64,000 nt of DNA, taken from NCBI RefSeq assembly GCF_016806125.1, contig NZ_CP047166.1:2914001-2978000 (forward strand). Reading direction: 5' to 3'. This DNA comes from Ponticoccus alexandrii (GTDB lineage Bacteria; Pseudomonadota; Alphaproteobacteria; Rhodobacterales; Rhodobacteraceae). Shown in pieces: positions 8,403-17,988 of the stretch. A program made the position numbers and the translations under genes. The notes under the pieces were generated by a model that worked only from the letters and a program-made list of their open reading frames with translations, was not told where the DNA came from and did not search any database. The first letter of the stretch is position 1. Each line of letters begins with the position of its first letter.

Positions 8403-8474
8403 TCGCGACGCTTGCTGAAAGCGGAATGCGTCGACATAGTCCGGTTGCGGCGTCTGTCAGGAGGAGGGCAAGGC

Positions 8475-9533
8475 GTGCTGGGTCCATGGACCGATTTTCA
8501 CGACATGGCCGCCATCGGTCTGGCCAGCGGCATCCTGCTGGGGCTGGCCGCGCGGCTGGGCCGCTTCTGTACGCTGGGCGCCATCGAGGACGCGCTTTAC
8601 GGCGGCTCAACGGTGCGCCTGCGCATGTGGGGCGTGGCCGTCGGATTGGCGATCATCGGCAGCTTCGGCCTGATGGGCGTGGGGCTGCTGGACGGGGCGA
8701 AGACCTATTACTTGTCGATCCGCTGGATGCCGCTAGCCTCGGTCGTGGGCGGGCTGATGTTCGGCTATGGCATGGCGCTGGCGGGCAATTGCGGCTACGG
8801 CGCGCTGGCCCGGCTGGGCGGCGGCGACCTGCGCAGCTTTGTCATCGTGCTGGTCATGGGGGTCTCGGCCTTCGTGGTGCTGGCCGGGCCGCTGGCGCCG
8901 CTACGCGACATGCTGTTCCAGCAGGCCGATGTCACCTCTGACCCGCCACCGGGCATTGCGCACCGGCTTGGCATTCTGACCGGGCTTCCCACGGTGCCGA
9001 TCGGCATGACGCTGGGCGGTCTGCTGCTGCTGTTTTCGCTGGCCTCGCGCCCGCTGTGGCAGAAGCCCTCGGCGATCCTCTGGGGCGCGGTCGTGGGGCT
9101 TGGCATCGTGGCGGGCTGGGCCGGGACCTCCTGGGTCTCTACCCGTTCTTTCGAGGCCTTGCCCGTTGTCTCGCACAGCTTCTCGGCGCCGATGGGTGAG
9201 ACGATCCTGTGGTTCATGATCGGTTCGGCACGGCCGCTCAGCTTTGCCGTCGGCTCCATTGCCGGGGTCTGGACAGGGGCCTGCCTTGGGTCACTGATCA
9301 AGGGCCACTTCCGCTGGGAGGCCTGCGAGGACCCGCGCGAGCTGCGCCGCCAGATCTTCGGCGCGGCGCTGATGGGCGCGGGCGCGGTGACGGCGCTGGG
9401 ATGTTCCATCGGTCAGGGCTTGTCGGCCTTCTCGGTGCTGGCGCTGTCCGCCCCGGTCACCTTTCTGGCGATCTTCGCGGGCGCGACCATCGGGCTGCGG
9501 CAGTTGATCATGGGCTTTCAGCCCGCCGAGTAG
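8475..9533 (+). CDS. soxT: SoxT, YeeE/YedE-family membrane protein (predicted sulfur-compound transporter)
   Basis: The 352-residue, about ten-span membrane protein has the two repeated motifs of the YeeE/YedE (DUF395) family: LAARLGRFCTLGAIEDAL near the N-terminus and GAVTALGCSIGQGLSAF near the C-terminus, with GYGMALAGNCGYGAL in between. I chose a GTG start at 8475 because GAGGAGG lies about 8 bases upstream; an in-frame ATG at 8412 would add 21 unlikely residues. Position after soxSR matches soxSRT clusters, so a role in moving a sulfur species for the Sox system or the SoxR signal is likely. The substrate cannot be read from sequence. Confidence 0.85.
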   Translation: MLGPWTDFHDMAAIGLASGILLGLAARLGRFCTLGAIEDALYGGSTVRLRMWGVAVGLAIIGSFGLMGVGLLDGAKTYYLSIRWMPLASVVGGLMFGYGMALAGNCGYGALARLGGGDLRSFVIVLVMGVSAFVVLAGPLAPLRDMLFQQADVTSDPPPGIAHRLGILTGLPTVPIGMTLGGLLLLFSLASRPLWQKPSAILWGAVVGLGIVAGWAGTSWVSTRSFEALPVVSHSFSAPMGETILWFMIGSARPLSFAVGSIAGVWTGACLGSLIKGHFRWEACEDPRELRRQIFGAALMGAGAVTALGCSIGQGLSAFSVLALSAPVTFLAIFAGATIGLRQLIMGFQPAE

Positions 9534-9647
9534 GCGGCGGGCGGCGGCCCTGACACGGACGGACAGGACCGCGCCGGAGCAGGGATCGCACCCTTGCAAC
9601 CGGCGCCCGGGCGGCACATGGTCCGCGCAACCGCGGCGCGAGGCAGC

Positions 9648-10814
9648 ATGTCAGTCAGAACCGGACCCTGGGGCCTTGTGGCTCTTCTCTATGCCGCAGG
9701 CCTCGGCGCGGCGGCGCAATTCGCCAAGCTGGCCGCCGGGTTCACCGCGCTGGAACAGGCCTACCCCGAGGCAGGCGCGGGGCTGGGCCTTGCGGTCTCG
9801 CTGATCTCTTTCCTTGGCGTCGCGCTGGGGCTGGTGACAGGCATGATCGTGGCGCGGCTGGGTTTCCGCAGGATGCTGCTGGCGGGGCTTTTGCTGGGCG
9901 CGGGCATGAGCCTTGTGCAGGCGCTGCTGCCCGCCATGCCGCTGTTCATGGCCTCGCGCCTGATCGAGGGCGCTTCTCACCTTGCCATTGTCGTCGCGGC
10001 ACCGACGCTGATCGCCGAGATCACCAACGACCGGCAACGCCCGGTGGCCATGGCGCTGTGGTCCACCTTTTTCGGCACCGGCTTCGCGCTTTTTGCATGG
10101 TTCGGCACGCCGCTGGCCGGGATGTATGGCCCCGCCGCCCCGATCCTGCTGCAGGCCGCATGGATGCTGGCGGTGGCCGCGGGGGTGGCCGCGATGATCC
10201 CGCGCCGCATGATCGCGCCGCCCCCCGAGCCCTTCAGCCTTGGCCTGATCCTGCGCCGCCACGCAGAGGTTTACCGCTCTCCGGCCATGGCTGCCCCGGC
10301 TCTGGGGTGGCTCTGTTATACTCTGACCTTCGTCTCTGCCCTGACGCTGCTGCCGCGGCTGGCGCCGGGCGCGCCCTGGCTGGCGACGGTGCTTCCGCTT
10401 GCCGGGATCGTGCTGTCTCTGACGCTGGTCGCGCAGCTGCTGCGGCACGTGCCCGGGGTGCAGGTGGTCAAAGCGGGCTTCGGCCTGTCCGCCTGCGTGG
10501 TCGCCCTGCTGGCCATGGCGCCCGGGTCGGCGCTGCTGTGGATCGCGCTCTTCGCCGTGCTCTCGCTGGTGCAGGCGGGCAGCTTCGCCGCCATCCCGCA
10601 GCTGGTGGAAGATCCGCGAGAGCGCGCGCTGTCGAACGGAGCGGTGGCGCAGATGGGCAACCTGGGCAACCTCACCGGCACGCCGATCCTGCTGGCGGCC
10701 CTGTCAGCCGGGGGTCAAGGCGCGGGGCTGCTGTTTCTGGGCATCTGCTACGCCACCGGCCTGGCGCTGCACCTGGGCCTTGCGGCACTCAGGGCAAGGG
10801 CGGCGCGGCGATAG
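9648..10814 (+). CDS. MFS transporter, substrate unknown
   Basis: The 388-residue protein has about twelve membrane spans. The loop GMIVARLGFRRMLLAG resembles the motif-A loop between the second and third spans of the major facilitator superfamily, and FMASRLIEGASHLAIVVAAP the segment that follows. I prefer the ATG at 9648 (MSVRTGPWGLVALLYAAG) over the one at 9594 because the extra 18 residues are unlike a transporter N-terminus. It follows soxT in the same direction after 114 bases, so a link to sulfur metabolism is possible but not shown. It converges on ribE. Confidence 0.85.
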   Translation: MSVRTGPWGLVALLYAAGLGAAAQFAKLAAGFTALEQAYPEAGAGLGLAVSLISFLGVALGLVTGMIVARLGFRRMLLAGLLLGAGMSLVQALLPAMPLFMASRLIEGASHLAIVVAAPTLIAEITNDRQRPVAMALWSTFFGTGFALFAWFGTPLAGMYGPAAPILLQAAWMLAVAAGVAAMIPRRMIAPPPEPFSLGLILRRHAEVYRSPAMAAPALGWLCYTLTFVSALTLLPRLAPGAPWLATVLPLAGIVLSLTLVAQLLRHVPGVQVVKAGFGLSACVVALLAMAPGSALLWIALFAVLSLVQAGSFAAIPQLVEDPRERALSNGAVAQMGNLGNLTGTPILLAALSAGGQGAGLLFLGICYATGLALHLGLAALRARAARR

Positions 10815-10863
10815 GGTCGCCGCAACCGGCCAGCATGGCCAAGGCCACGCAGGCCCCGGCGCG

Positions 10864-11451
10864 TCAGGACATCTCAGCCAGCCGCGCGACGTAGCGCGCC
10901 AGCGTGTCGATTTCCAGATTCACGCGGTCGCCCACCGCGACCTGCCCCCATGTCGTCACCGCCTTGGTGTGCGGGATGAAGTTGATCCCGAAGGAACAGC
11001 CGTCGACTTCGTTCACCGTCAGCGATGTGCCGTTCAGCGCAACCGATCCCTTGGGCGCGATGAAGCGAGCCAGCTCTTTGGGCGCCTCCAGCGTCACGCG
11101 AGTGCTGTCGCCTTCCTCGGCCATGGCCGTGACCACCGCGACACCGTCGACATGCCCCGAGACGATGTGCCCGCCCAGTTCGTCGCCGACCTTCAGCGCC
11201 CGTTCAAGGTTGACCCGGCGCCCCGGCGCCCAGTTTTCGAGGTTGGTCTTGGACAGGGTCTCGGCGCTGACATCCATGTCGAACCAGTCCGGCCCCAGAT
11301 CCACGACCGTCAGGCAGACGCCGTCACAGGCAATCGAGGCCCCCATGTCGATCGTCGCGGTGTCATAGACCGTCCCGATCCTTGCCCGGAGATCGCCGCG
11401 CTTGTCCAGCGCGCGGATCTCTCCCATGTCGGTTACGATTCCGGTGAACAT
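10864..11451 (-). CDS. ribE: Riboflavin synthase, alpha subunit
   Basis: The 195-residue enzyme forms riboflavin from two lumazine molecules. It has the two-fold repeated lumazine-binding structure: MFTGIVTDMGEIRAL begins the first half and HIVSGHVDGVAVVTAM the second. NLERALKVGDELGGH and SLTVNEVDGCSFGINFIPHT are further family segments. The start at MFTGIV is the family start; 24 extra in-frame residues upstream are not homologous. No FMN riboswitch is possible in the 91 bases to the divergent capsule gene. ribD lies 4.8 kb away on the same strand, beyond the kps genes. Confidence 0.95.
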   Translation of the reverse strand: MFTGIVTDMGEIRALDKRGDLRARIGTVYDTATIDMGASIACDGVCLTVVDLGPDWFDMDVSAETLSKTNLENWAPGRRVNLERALKVGDELGGHIVSGHVDGVAVVTAMAEEGDSTRVTLEAPKELARFIAPKGSVALNGTSLTVNEVDGCSFGINFIPHTKAVTTWGQVAVGDRVNLEIDTLARYVARLAEMS

Positions 11452-11542
11452 AGGCCTTGCCCCTCGATTGGCGGCCCGGCCATAGTTTCGCCGATATCGA
11501 CCGCTAGGATTGATGCGCAGCACAAGGCATTAATTCGACACC

Positions 11543-12835
11543 ATGAGTTACGCAACCGGAGAGAAACGCGTTTTCCTGTTCCTGCAGGGACCGCACGGGC
11601 CGTTCTTCAACCGGCTGGGCGCCATGCTGCGCCGCACCGGCGCGCAGGTCTGGCGCGTTGGCTTCAACGCCGGTGATCGTGCTTTCTGGTTCCACCCGAA
11701 AAGCTACCTGCCCTATCGCGGCACCCAGGCCGGGTGGCGCGCAGGGTTCACCGACATCGTGGCCCAAAAACAGGTCACCGACATCGTGCTTTACGGCGAC
11801 GTCCGCCCGATCCACGCGCAGGCGGTGGAAGAGGCGCGCGCCCGGGGCCTGACGGTGCATGTCTTCGAAGAAGGCTACATGCGGCCCTACTGGGTCACCT
11901 ACGAGCGCGGCGGCTCGAACGGCCATTCGCGCCTGATGGAGATGAGCGTCGCCGACATGCGCCGCGCGCTGGAACTGTCGGACATGGAGGCCCCCCTGCC
12001 CCCGGGCCACTGGGGCGACATGCGACAGCACATCTTTTACGGCGCGCTCTACCACTGGTTCGTGATGTTCCGGAACGGCGATTACCGCAATTTCCAGCCG
12101 CACCGCTCGCTGACCGTGGTTCAGGAATTCGCGCTGTACCTGAAACGGCTGCTGCTGATGCCCTGGACATGGGCGGGACGAATGCTGGCGACCCAGCGCA
12201 TCCGGCTGGGCGGCTTTCCCTATCACCTTGCGCTGATGCAACTGGAACACGACTCCTCGTTCCAGAAGCATTCCCCCTTCGACACCATGCCCGAGTTCCT
12301 GACCATGGTGATCGAAGGCTTTGCCGAGGGCGCGCCGGGCCACCACCACCTTGTCTTCAAGGCCCACCCGCTGGAGGACGACCGCGCCAATGTGCGCGGC
12401 GCGATCCGGGACGCCGCGCGCCGTCTGGGGGTCGCCGACCGCGTGCATTACGTGCGCGGCGGCAAGCTGGCGCAGCTGTTGAACGACGCCCGCAGCGCGG
12501 TGACGGTGAATTCCACCGCCGCGCAGCAGGTGCTTTGGCGCGGCATTCCGCTCAAGGTCTTCGGCAACGCGGTCTATGCCAAGCCAGAGTTCGTCTCGAC
12601 CCAGCCGCTGCCCGAGTTCTTCTCGCAGCCTTCGCGGCCCGACAACAAGGCCTACAAGGACTACCGCCGCTATCTGCTTGAAACCTCTCAACTTCCTGGC
12701 GGCTTCTACTCTGCCCGCGGGCGGCGCCAGCTGTTGCGGCAGGTGGTCGACATGATGCTTGTGCCCGACGATCCCTACGATGCACTTTCGCGCGGGACCG
12801 CGGCGCCACGGCAACAGTTGCGCGTCGTGCACTAG
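11543..12835 (+). CDS. kpsS: KpsS-type capsule Kdo transferase
   Basis: The 430-residue cytoplasmic protein matches the KpsS/LipB capsule family: RVFLFLQGPHGPFFNRLGAM at the N-terminus, FHPKSYLPYRG, DIVLYGDVRPIHAQAV, then VFEEGYMRPYWVTYE and near the C-terminus HLVFKAHPLEDD and VTVNSTAAQQVLWRG. In ATP-dependent capsule systems KpsS adds the first beta-Kdo to the phosphatidylglycerol-type lipid terminus and KpsC extends it. It is divergent from ribE and followed by the export lipoprotein gene and kpsC, so the three genes probably form one operon. No convincing ribosome-binding site precedes the ATG. Confidence 0.9.
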   Translation: MSYATGEKRVFLFLQGPHGPFFNRLGAMLRRTGAQVWRVGFNAGDRAFWFHPKSYLPYRGTQAGWRAGFTDIVAQKQVTDIVLYGDVRPIHAQAVEEARARGLTVHVFEEGYMRPYWVTYERGGSNGHSRLMEMSVADMRRALELSDMEAPLPPGHWGDMRQHIFYGALYHWFVMFRNGDYRNFQPHRSLTVVQEFALYLKRLLLMPWTWAGRMLATQRIRLGGFPYHLALMQLEHDSSFQKHSPFDTMPEFLTMVIEGFAEGAPGHHHLVFKAHPLEDDRANVRGAIRDAARRLGVADRVHYVRGGKLAQLLNDARSAVTVNSTAAQQVLWRGIPLKVFGNAVYAKPEFVSTQPLPEFFSQPSRPDNKAYKDYRRYLLETSQLPGGFYSARGRRQLLRQVVDMMLVPDDPYDALSRGTAAPRQQLRVVH

Positions 12836-12931
12836 GGCCAAAGACCTGCAAGACTGGCTTTTGAGCCCATCCTCTGGCAGGGTCGGAAAAAAATACCGAG
12901 GCAGAACAATACAGGTCGAGGAGACCGAGCA

Positions 12932-14089
12932 GTGAAACACTCCCCCTCCCGGTGGGCGCGGTCCGTCGCCCTGCTGGCTGCGGTGTCGATTCTGGCATCT
13001 TGCGGCCTGCCCCGCGTTGGCCCCAACAAGCGCGAAATCTACGCCGGTTCCGTCCAGCGCGAGGGTGACGCCTTCATCATCGCTATCAACGACCGTGTAA
13101 CCCGCGTCACCGCCCTGACCCCCGCGCTTGGCTTTACCGAAGATTTCCTAAACGCCGGCGTCGTCGGGTCCGACACGATCCGCCCCGGCGACACGCTGGG
13201 CCTGACGATCTGGGAAAACGTCGACGACGGCCTGCTGGTGCCCTCGGGCGGCAACGCCACCGCGCTGGAAGAGGTACAGGTCGACGGCTCGGGCTTCATC
13301 TTCGTGCCCTATGCGGGACGCATCCGCGCGGCGGGCAACACGCCCGAACGCGTCCGCCAGATCATCACCGAGAAACTGCAGGACCAGACGCCCGACCCGC
13401 AGGTGCAGGTGCGCCGTGTGGCGGGCGACGGATCGACCGTCAGCTTGGTCGGTGCGGTCGGCGGTCAGGGCATCTACGCCATCGAACGGCCCACGCGGAC
13501 GCTGTCGGCCATGCTGGCCCGCGCCGGTGGCGTGACCATCGAGCCCGAGATCGCGCAGATCACCGTGCTGCGCGGCAATGCCAAAAGCAAGATCTGGTTC
13601 CAGGACCTCTACGACAACCCGCAGTTCGACATTGCCCTGCGGGGCGGCGACCGCATCCTCGTGGAACAGGACACCCGCGCCTTCACCGCGCTGGGGGCAA
13701 CCGGTGCCCAGGCCCGCGTGCCCTTCGAGTCCGAGACGATTTCCGCGATCGAGGCCATTGCGCAGGTCGGTGGCCTGACCCCCACCGCCGCCGACCCGAC
13801 CGGCGTCTTCGTCTTCCGCAACGAGCCCGCCGAGATCGCCAATCAGGTGCTGGGCCGCGACGACCTGATCGGCGCGCAGCGCATGGTCTACGTGCTGGAC
13901 CTGACGCAGCCCAACGGCATGTTCATGGCGCGCGACTTCGTCATTCGCGATCAGGACACGCTTTACGTGACAGAGGCGCCCTTCACCCAGTGGAACAAGA
14001 CGATTGCCGCTCTGACCGGCACGCTGGGCGCCGTGACCACCATCACTTCCGCAGCCGAGACCTTTGGTGGTACCGGCAGCGGCGGCTGA
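12932..14089 (+). CDS. Polysaccharide export outer-membrane lipoprotein (Wza/KpsD type)
   Basis: The 385-residue protein has a lipoprotein signal with lipobox LASC (residues about 24-27), giving an outer-membrane lipoprotein. The poly-export domain begins at TIRPGDTLGLTIWENVDDG and includes GSGFIFVPYAGRIRAAGNT; SLBB-like segments follow (SLVGAVGGQGIYAIERP and an ISAIEAIAQVGGLTP segment). The GTG start at 12932 has GGAG about 7 bases upstream. Role: export channel or periplasmic adaptor for the capsule whose lipid linker is made by KpsS and KpsC. Length is nearer Wza than E. coli KpsD. It ends 5 bases before the proposed kpsC start. Confidence 0.88.
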   Translation: MKHSPSRWARSVALLAAVSILASCGLPRVGPNKREIYAGSVQREGDAFIIAINDRVTRVTALTPALGFTEDFLNAGVVGSDTIRPGDTLGLTIWENVDDGLLVPSGGNATALEEVQVDGSGFIFVPYAGRIRAAGNTPERVRQIITEKLQDQTPDPQVQVRRVAGDGSTVSLVGAVGGQGIYAIERPTRTLSAMLARAGGVTIEPEIAQITVLRGNAKSKIWFQDLYDNPQFDIALRGGDRILVEQDTRAFTALGATGAQARVPFESETISAIEAIAQVGGLTPTAADPTGVFVFRNEPAEIANQVLGRDDLIGAQRMVYVLDLTQPNGMFMARDFVIRDQDTLYVTEAPFTQWNKTIAALTGTLGAVTTITSAAETFGGTGSGG

Positions 14090-14094
14090 CGGCC

Positions 14095-16128
14095 TTGAAC
14101 GATAAAAACGAGGGACAGGCCAGCGCCGGGGGAGAGATCCCCCGGCGTCTTTATGTCTACAACGCCGGATTTCGCGACCGTCGCCTGCGCCGCATCCTTG
14201 CGCGGGACGGATGGCGGCTGTCGGTGGGTCGACCCGGGCCTGCGGATTTCATCGGCGTCTGGGGCCAGTCGCCCTATGCCCATCGCGGCGAGGCGATGGT
14301 CGCCCGCACCGGCGCCGGGCTGGTCCGTGTCGAGGATGCCTTCCTGCGCTCGCTTCACCCGGGACGGGCCGGAGAGCCGCCCATGGGCCTGCTGATCGAC
14401 CGGACGGGTGTGCATTTCGACGGGCGCGCGCCTTCTGATCTCGAGGAGCTGCTGAACACGCATCCCCTTGATGACACCGCACTTCTCGACCGTGCGCGCG
14501 GTGCCATGGCGCGCATGCAAGAAGCGCATCTGAGCAAGTACAGCGCCACCGTCACGGATGCAGAGCCCCCTGCCCCCGGCTACGTGCTGGTCGTCGATCA
14601 GACGCGCGGCGATGCCTCTGTCACCGCCAGCGGTGCAGACCGCGCGCGCTTTCTGGAAATGCTCTTCGTCGCGCGCGAGGAAAACCCTAGCGCGCGCATC
14701 CTTCTGAAAACCCACCCGGAAACCGGGGCGGGCTATCGCCCGGGCCACTTCGGCCCCGAAGATTGCGGCGACAGCATACAGCTTTACGACGGGCCTCTGT
14801 CGCCTTGGCTGCTGCTGGACGGCGCCACGCGCGTCTACACGGTCTCCTCACAAATGGGCTTCGAGGCGATCCTCGCCGGGCACAGGCCACGTGTCTTCGG
14901 CACGCCCTTCTACGCGGGCTGGGACCTGACCGCCGACGAAGAGACCCTGCCCCGCCGCAGGCGGCGCCTGACCAAGGCGCAGCTCTTTGCCGCCGCCATG
15001 ATCCTCTATCCGCGCTGGTACGATCCGCATCGGGATCGCCTCTGCGAACTGGAGGATGTGCTGGGCGCGCTGGAAGCCCAAAGCCGGGCGTGGCGCGAGG
15101 ACCGGCACGGCTGGGTGGCCTCTGGCATGCGCCTGTGGAAAAGGCCCCATCTGCAGAAGTTCTTCGGCCAGTCCAGCCGGATACGCTTCGAAGACGATGT
15201 CGAGAAGTCGCGGGCGCTGGCCGCCGCGACTGGCCGCCGCCAGATGGCCTGGGCGTCGAAAGCGGCGGACGCCACCCTGCGGGTCGAGGACGGCTTCCTG
15301 CGGTCCCGGGGCTTGGGTGCCCGGCTGACGCCGCCGCTTTCACTGGTGCTGGACGACTGCGGAATCTACTACGATCCCAGCCGCCCCTCCGATCTGGAAA
15401 CCCATATCCGGCGACGCACCTCCACCATGCGACCCGACCAGATCGAACGTATCCACAGGGTTATACAGCGCCTTCTGGCCTCTGCCTTGTCCAAATACAA
15501 CCTTTCCGGTGATCTCCCCGCCCTGCCCGCCGGACACCGCATCCTTGTGCCCGGGCAGGTCGAGGACGACGCATCGATCCTGCGCGGCAGTCCCGATTTG
15601 CACCGCAACGCTGACCTTCTGCGCCGCACGCGCGATGCGAACCCCGACGCGGTCATCCTGTGGAAACCCCACCCCGACGTCGAAGCGGGTTTGCGCAAGG
15701 GGGCTGTGCCGAATCCGGGGGACTGGGCCGATGTCGTGTTGGAAAATGTCAACATCGGCCCCCTTCTGCCCGAGGTGCAGGAGGTCTGGACGATGACATC
15801 CCTGACCGGGTTCGAGGCACTGTTGCGCGGCTGTCGGGTGACGACCTTCGGCGCGCCCTTCTACGCGGGCTGGGGCCTGAGCCGCGACCTGGGCCCGGTT
15901 CCGGCCCGGCGGCTGGGTTGGCCGCGTCCGGATCTTGCCGCGCTGGCGCATGCCGTGCTGATAGACTACCCGCGCTATTTCGACCCCGCCACCGGGCAGG
16001 CCTGCGCGATCGAGGTGGTCATCGACCGGCTTCAGGACGGCTCTTTGCCCTCAGCCGGGATCGCCAATCGAGGCCTGTCAAAGCTGCAAGGGCTCTTTGC
16101 CAGCTACAGGCATTTATGGCGCGGCTGA
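14095..16128 (+). CDS. kpsC: KpsC-type dual Kdo transferase for the capsule lipid linker
   Basis: KpsC polymerises the poly-Kdo linker through two glycosyltransferase modules. The internal duplication is clear: module 1 (residues about 20-330) has LLKTHPETGAGYRPG and VFGTPFYAGWDLT; module 2 (about 350-670) has LWKPHPDVEAGLRKG and TFGAPFYAGWGLS. I propose a TTG start at 14095 (MNDKNEGQASAGGE after initiation), 5 bases after the previous stop, giving 677 residues, close to E. coli KpsC. The only upstream in-frame ATG (13990) lies inside the lipoprotein gene in another frame. No ATG or GTG suits better, but the exact start is not certain. Confidence 0.88.
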   Translation: MNDKNEGQASAGGEIPRRLYVYNAGFRDRRLRRILARDGWRLSVGRPGPADFIGVWGQSPYAHRGEAMVARTGAGLVRVEDAFLRSLHPGRAGEPPMGLLIDRTGVHFDGRAPSDLEELLNTHPLDDTALLDRARGAMARMQEAHLSKYSATVTDAEPPAPGYVLVVDQTRGDASVTASGADRARFLEMLFVAREENPSARILLKTHPETGAGYRPGHFGPEDCGDSIQLYDGPLSPWLLLDGATRVYTVSSQMGFEAILAGHRPRVFGTPFYAGWDLTADEETLPRRRRRLTKAQLFAAAMILYPRWYDPHRDRLCELEDVLGALEAQSRAWREDRHGWVASGMRLWKRPHLQKFFGQSSRIRFEDDVEKSRALAAATGRRQMAWASKAADATLRVEDGFLRSRGLGARLTPPLSLVLDDCGIYYDPSRPSDLETHIRRRTSTMRPDQIERIHRVIQRLLASALSKYNLSGDLPALPAGHRILVPGQVEDDASILRGSPDLHRNADLLRRTRDANPDAVILWKPHPDVEAGLRKGAVPNPGDWADVVLENVNIGPLLPEVQEVWTMTSLTGFEALLRGCRVTTFGAPFYAGWGLSRDLGPVPARRLGWPRPDLAALAHAVLIDYPRYFDPATGQACAIEVVIDRLQDGSLPSAGIANRGLSKLQGLFASYRHLWRG

Positions 16129-16182
16129 GGTGTTCCTCAAGGCAATCCGTCCATCCGCCTGACGAATAAGTTATTTTCAGGT

Positions 16183-16191
16183 TTATCCACA
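16183..16191 (+). promoter_or_regulatory. DnaA-box consensus in the kpsC/ribD gap
   Basis: TTATCCACA, the strict DnaA-box consensus, in the 126-base gap between convergent kpsC and ribD. A second copy lies upstream of nrdR (17883-17891). Single boxes also occur by chance; function is unproven. Confidence 0.4.
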
Positions 16192-16254
16192 GGCCGATGA
16201 GGCTATTGTGAGCACCTGAATACGCGCGCCCAACCCACGCTGACCAAAGGGAAA

Positions 16255-17358
16255 CTACGCCGCCTCGCCACGCCGCCAGACGTGGTGGATATCACTGCCT
16301 TCCGTTACGACATCCACAAGCTGCAAACGGGGCGCCGCGGCCAGCGTCGGGATGCCCATGGCGCCGACCCCGGGATGGCCTTCCGCACCCAGCACAAGGC
16401 CCGCGGTGAAGACATGCAGCTCGTCCACCAGATCGGCCGACAGCAGCGATGCGGCAAGCTGCCCGCCGCCCTCGCAGAAGACCCGGGTCAGCCCCTCGCG
16501 TCCCAGCGCCTGCAGCAGCGCCACGGGATCGACGCGCCCCGCATCGACCGGGCAAGAGATCAGCCGCGCGCCCAGCCCGGTCCAGGTCTGCGCCAGTCCG
16601 GCGCGTGTGTCGGGGCCGTGACACAGCCAGACCGGCACCGCACGCGCGGTCTGCGCCAGTTGCGACATCAGCGGCAGGTCGATCCGGCGCGAGACCACGA
16701 CACGCACCGGCTGGCGACGCTCGCCAAAGCCCCGCACCGTCAGCTGCGGGTCGTCGGCCCGCGCCGTCCCGGCGCCCACCATCACCGCATCATGGCAGGC
16801 CCGCAGTGCGTGAACCGCCCGGCGCGCCGAGGGTCCGGTGATCCAGCGGCTTTCGCCCGAGGCCGTGGCGATGCGCCCATCCAGTGTCAGGGCCAGCTTC
16901 AGCGTCACCCAAGGGCGGCCTTGTGCGACGCGCAGGAAGAACCCGGCGTGATCGCGCAGCGCCTCTTCGGCCAGAACGCCGGTCGTGACCGCGATGCCCG
17001 CCGCGCGCAGAGCCGCGAAGCCCTTCCCCGAGACGCGCGGATCGGTATCCGGCACCGCCGCGACAACCCGCGCCACGCCAGCGGTTATCAGCGCCTGCGT
17101 GCAGGGCGGGGTCTGGCCGTGATGCGAGCAGGGCTCCAAAGAGACATAGGCGGTGGCGCCGCGCGCGGCCTCTCCGGCCTGTGCCAGGGCCTGCGGTTCG
17201 GCATGGGGCCGTCCGCCGGGCGCCGTCCAACCGCGCCCCACCACGCGGCCCGCCTTGACGATCACGCAGCCGACGGCCGGATTGGGCCAGCACTGCCCCA
17301 TGCCCCGGCGCCCCAGCGCCAGTGCATGCGCCATGTGGCGGGTGTCCGCGGCGGTCAC
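16255..17358 (-). CDS. ribD: Bifunctional riboflavin deaminase/reductase RibD
   Basis: The 367-residue enzyme performs the second and third steps of riboflavin synthesis. The N-terminal deaminase shows the zinc motifs [11 protein letters not shown] (HAE) and [14 protein letters not shown] (PCxxxxxxPPC); the reductase starts near [20 protein letters not shown], with [20 protein letters not shown] and [13 protein letters not shown]. Translation starts at a GTG that overlaps the nrdR stop in the sequence GTGA, so the two genes are coupled. Order nrdR-ribD is usual in proteobacteria. Confidence 0.95.
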   Translation of the reverse strand: MTAADTRHMAHALALGRRGMGQCWPNPAVGCVIVKAGRVVGRGWTAPGGRPHAEPQALAQAGEAARGATAYVSLEPCSHHGQTPPCTQALITAGVARVVAAVPDTDPRVSGKGFAALRAAGIAVTTGVLAEEALRDHAGFFLRVAQGRPWVTLKLALTLDGRIATASGESRWITGPSARRAVHALRACHDAVMVGAGTARADDPQLTVRGFGERRQPVRVVVSRRIDLPLMSQLAQTARAVPVWLCHGPDTRAGLAQTWTGLGARLISCPVDAGRVDPVALLQALGREGLTRVFCEGGGQLAASLLSADLVDELHVFTAGLVLGAEGHPGVGAMGIPTLAAAPRLQLVDVVTEGSDIHHVWRRGEAA

Positions 17359-17822
17359 TTCTCTGCCTGGCCCTCGGGCCGCAACTCGGACACGAACTTG
17401 TCGAAGTCGTCGGCGGCCTGGAAGTTCTTGTAAACGCTGGCAAAGCGGACGTAGGCCACGGTATCGATGCGGGCCAGCGTCTCCATCACGATCTCGCCGA
17501 TCATCTTCGAGGGAATGTCCGTTTCCCCCATCGACTCCAGCCGACGGACAATGCCGGAAATCATCTGGTCGATGCGCTCGGGATCGATGGGACGCTTTTG
17601 CAGCGCGATGCGGATGGAGCGTTCCATCTTGTCGCGGTCGAAATCCTCGCGCCGGCCATTGGTCTTGATCACCACGAGATCGCGCAACTGCACACGTTCA
17701 TAGGTGGTGAAGCGCCCGCCACAGGCCGGGCAGAACCGGCGCCGACGGATCGAAACGTGATCCTCGGCAGGCCGCGAGTCCTTCACCTGGGTATCGATAT
17801 TACCGCAAAACGGGCAGCGCAT
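17355..17822 (-). CDS. nrdR: NrdR, transcriptional repressor of ribonucleotide reductase genes
   Basis: The 155-residue regulator starts at [20 protein letters not shown]. It has the zinc ribbon (CPFCG and [15 protein letters not shown], four cysteines) and an ATP-cone domain ([20 protein letters not shown]). An upstream in-frame ATG at 17882 adds 20 residues before the zinc ribbon and is not used in the family. A DnaA-box sequence lies 61 bases upstream. The last bases overlap ribD. Confidence 0.95.
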   Translation of the reverse strand: MRCPFCGNIDTQVKDSRPAEDHVSIRRRRFCPACGGRFTTYERVQLRDLVVIKTNGRREDFDRDKMERSIRIALQKRPIDPERIDQMISGIVRRLESMGETDIPSKMIGEIVMETLARIDTVAYVRFASVYKNFQAADDFDKFVSELRPEGQAEK

Positions 17823-17882
17823 GGGCCGTCCCCCTCGTTTTTGTCTGCTTGTCTCTGCCTCTGGTCGTGAGGTTTGCCCCAC

Positions 17883-17891
17883 TTATCCACA
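17883..17891 (+). promoter_or_regulatory. DnaA-box consensus upstream of nrdR
   Basis: TTATCCACA, immediately upstream of the likely nrdR promoter. DnaA boxes are known to control some nrd genes in other bacteria; whether this one acts on nrdR is inference. Confidence 0.4.
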
Positions 17892-17988
17892 GCCACTATA
17901 GGGCCGCAGCCAGACCTTGGGTAGGGGGGAAATGCCGCCGCAAGATGCTGAGGCGCGAAATTCGGGACAAGCAAAGAGCCGGCGCGAT

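Noticed and set aside
11452-11542. FMN riboswitch upstream of ribE
   Set aside because: Only 91 bases separate ribE and kpsS and no conserved RFN-like helices are visible.
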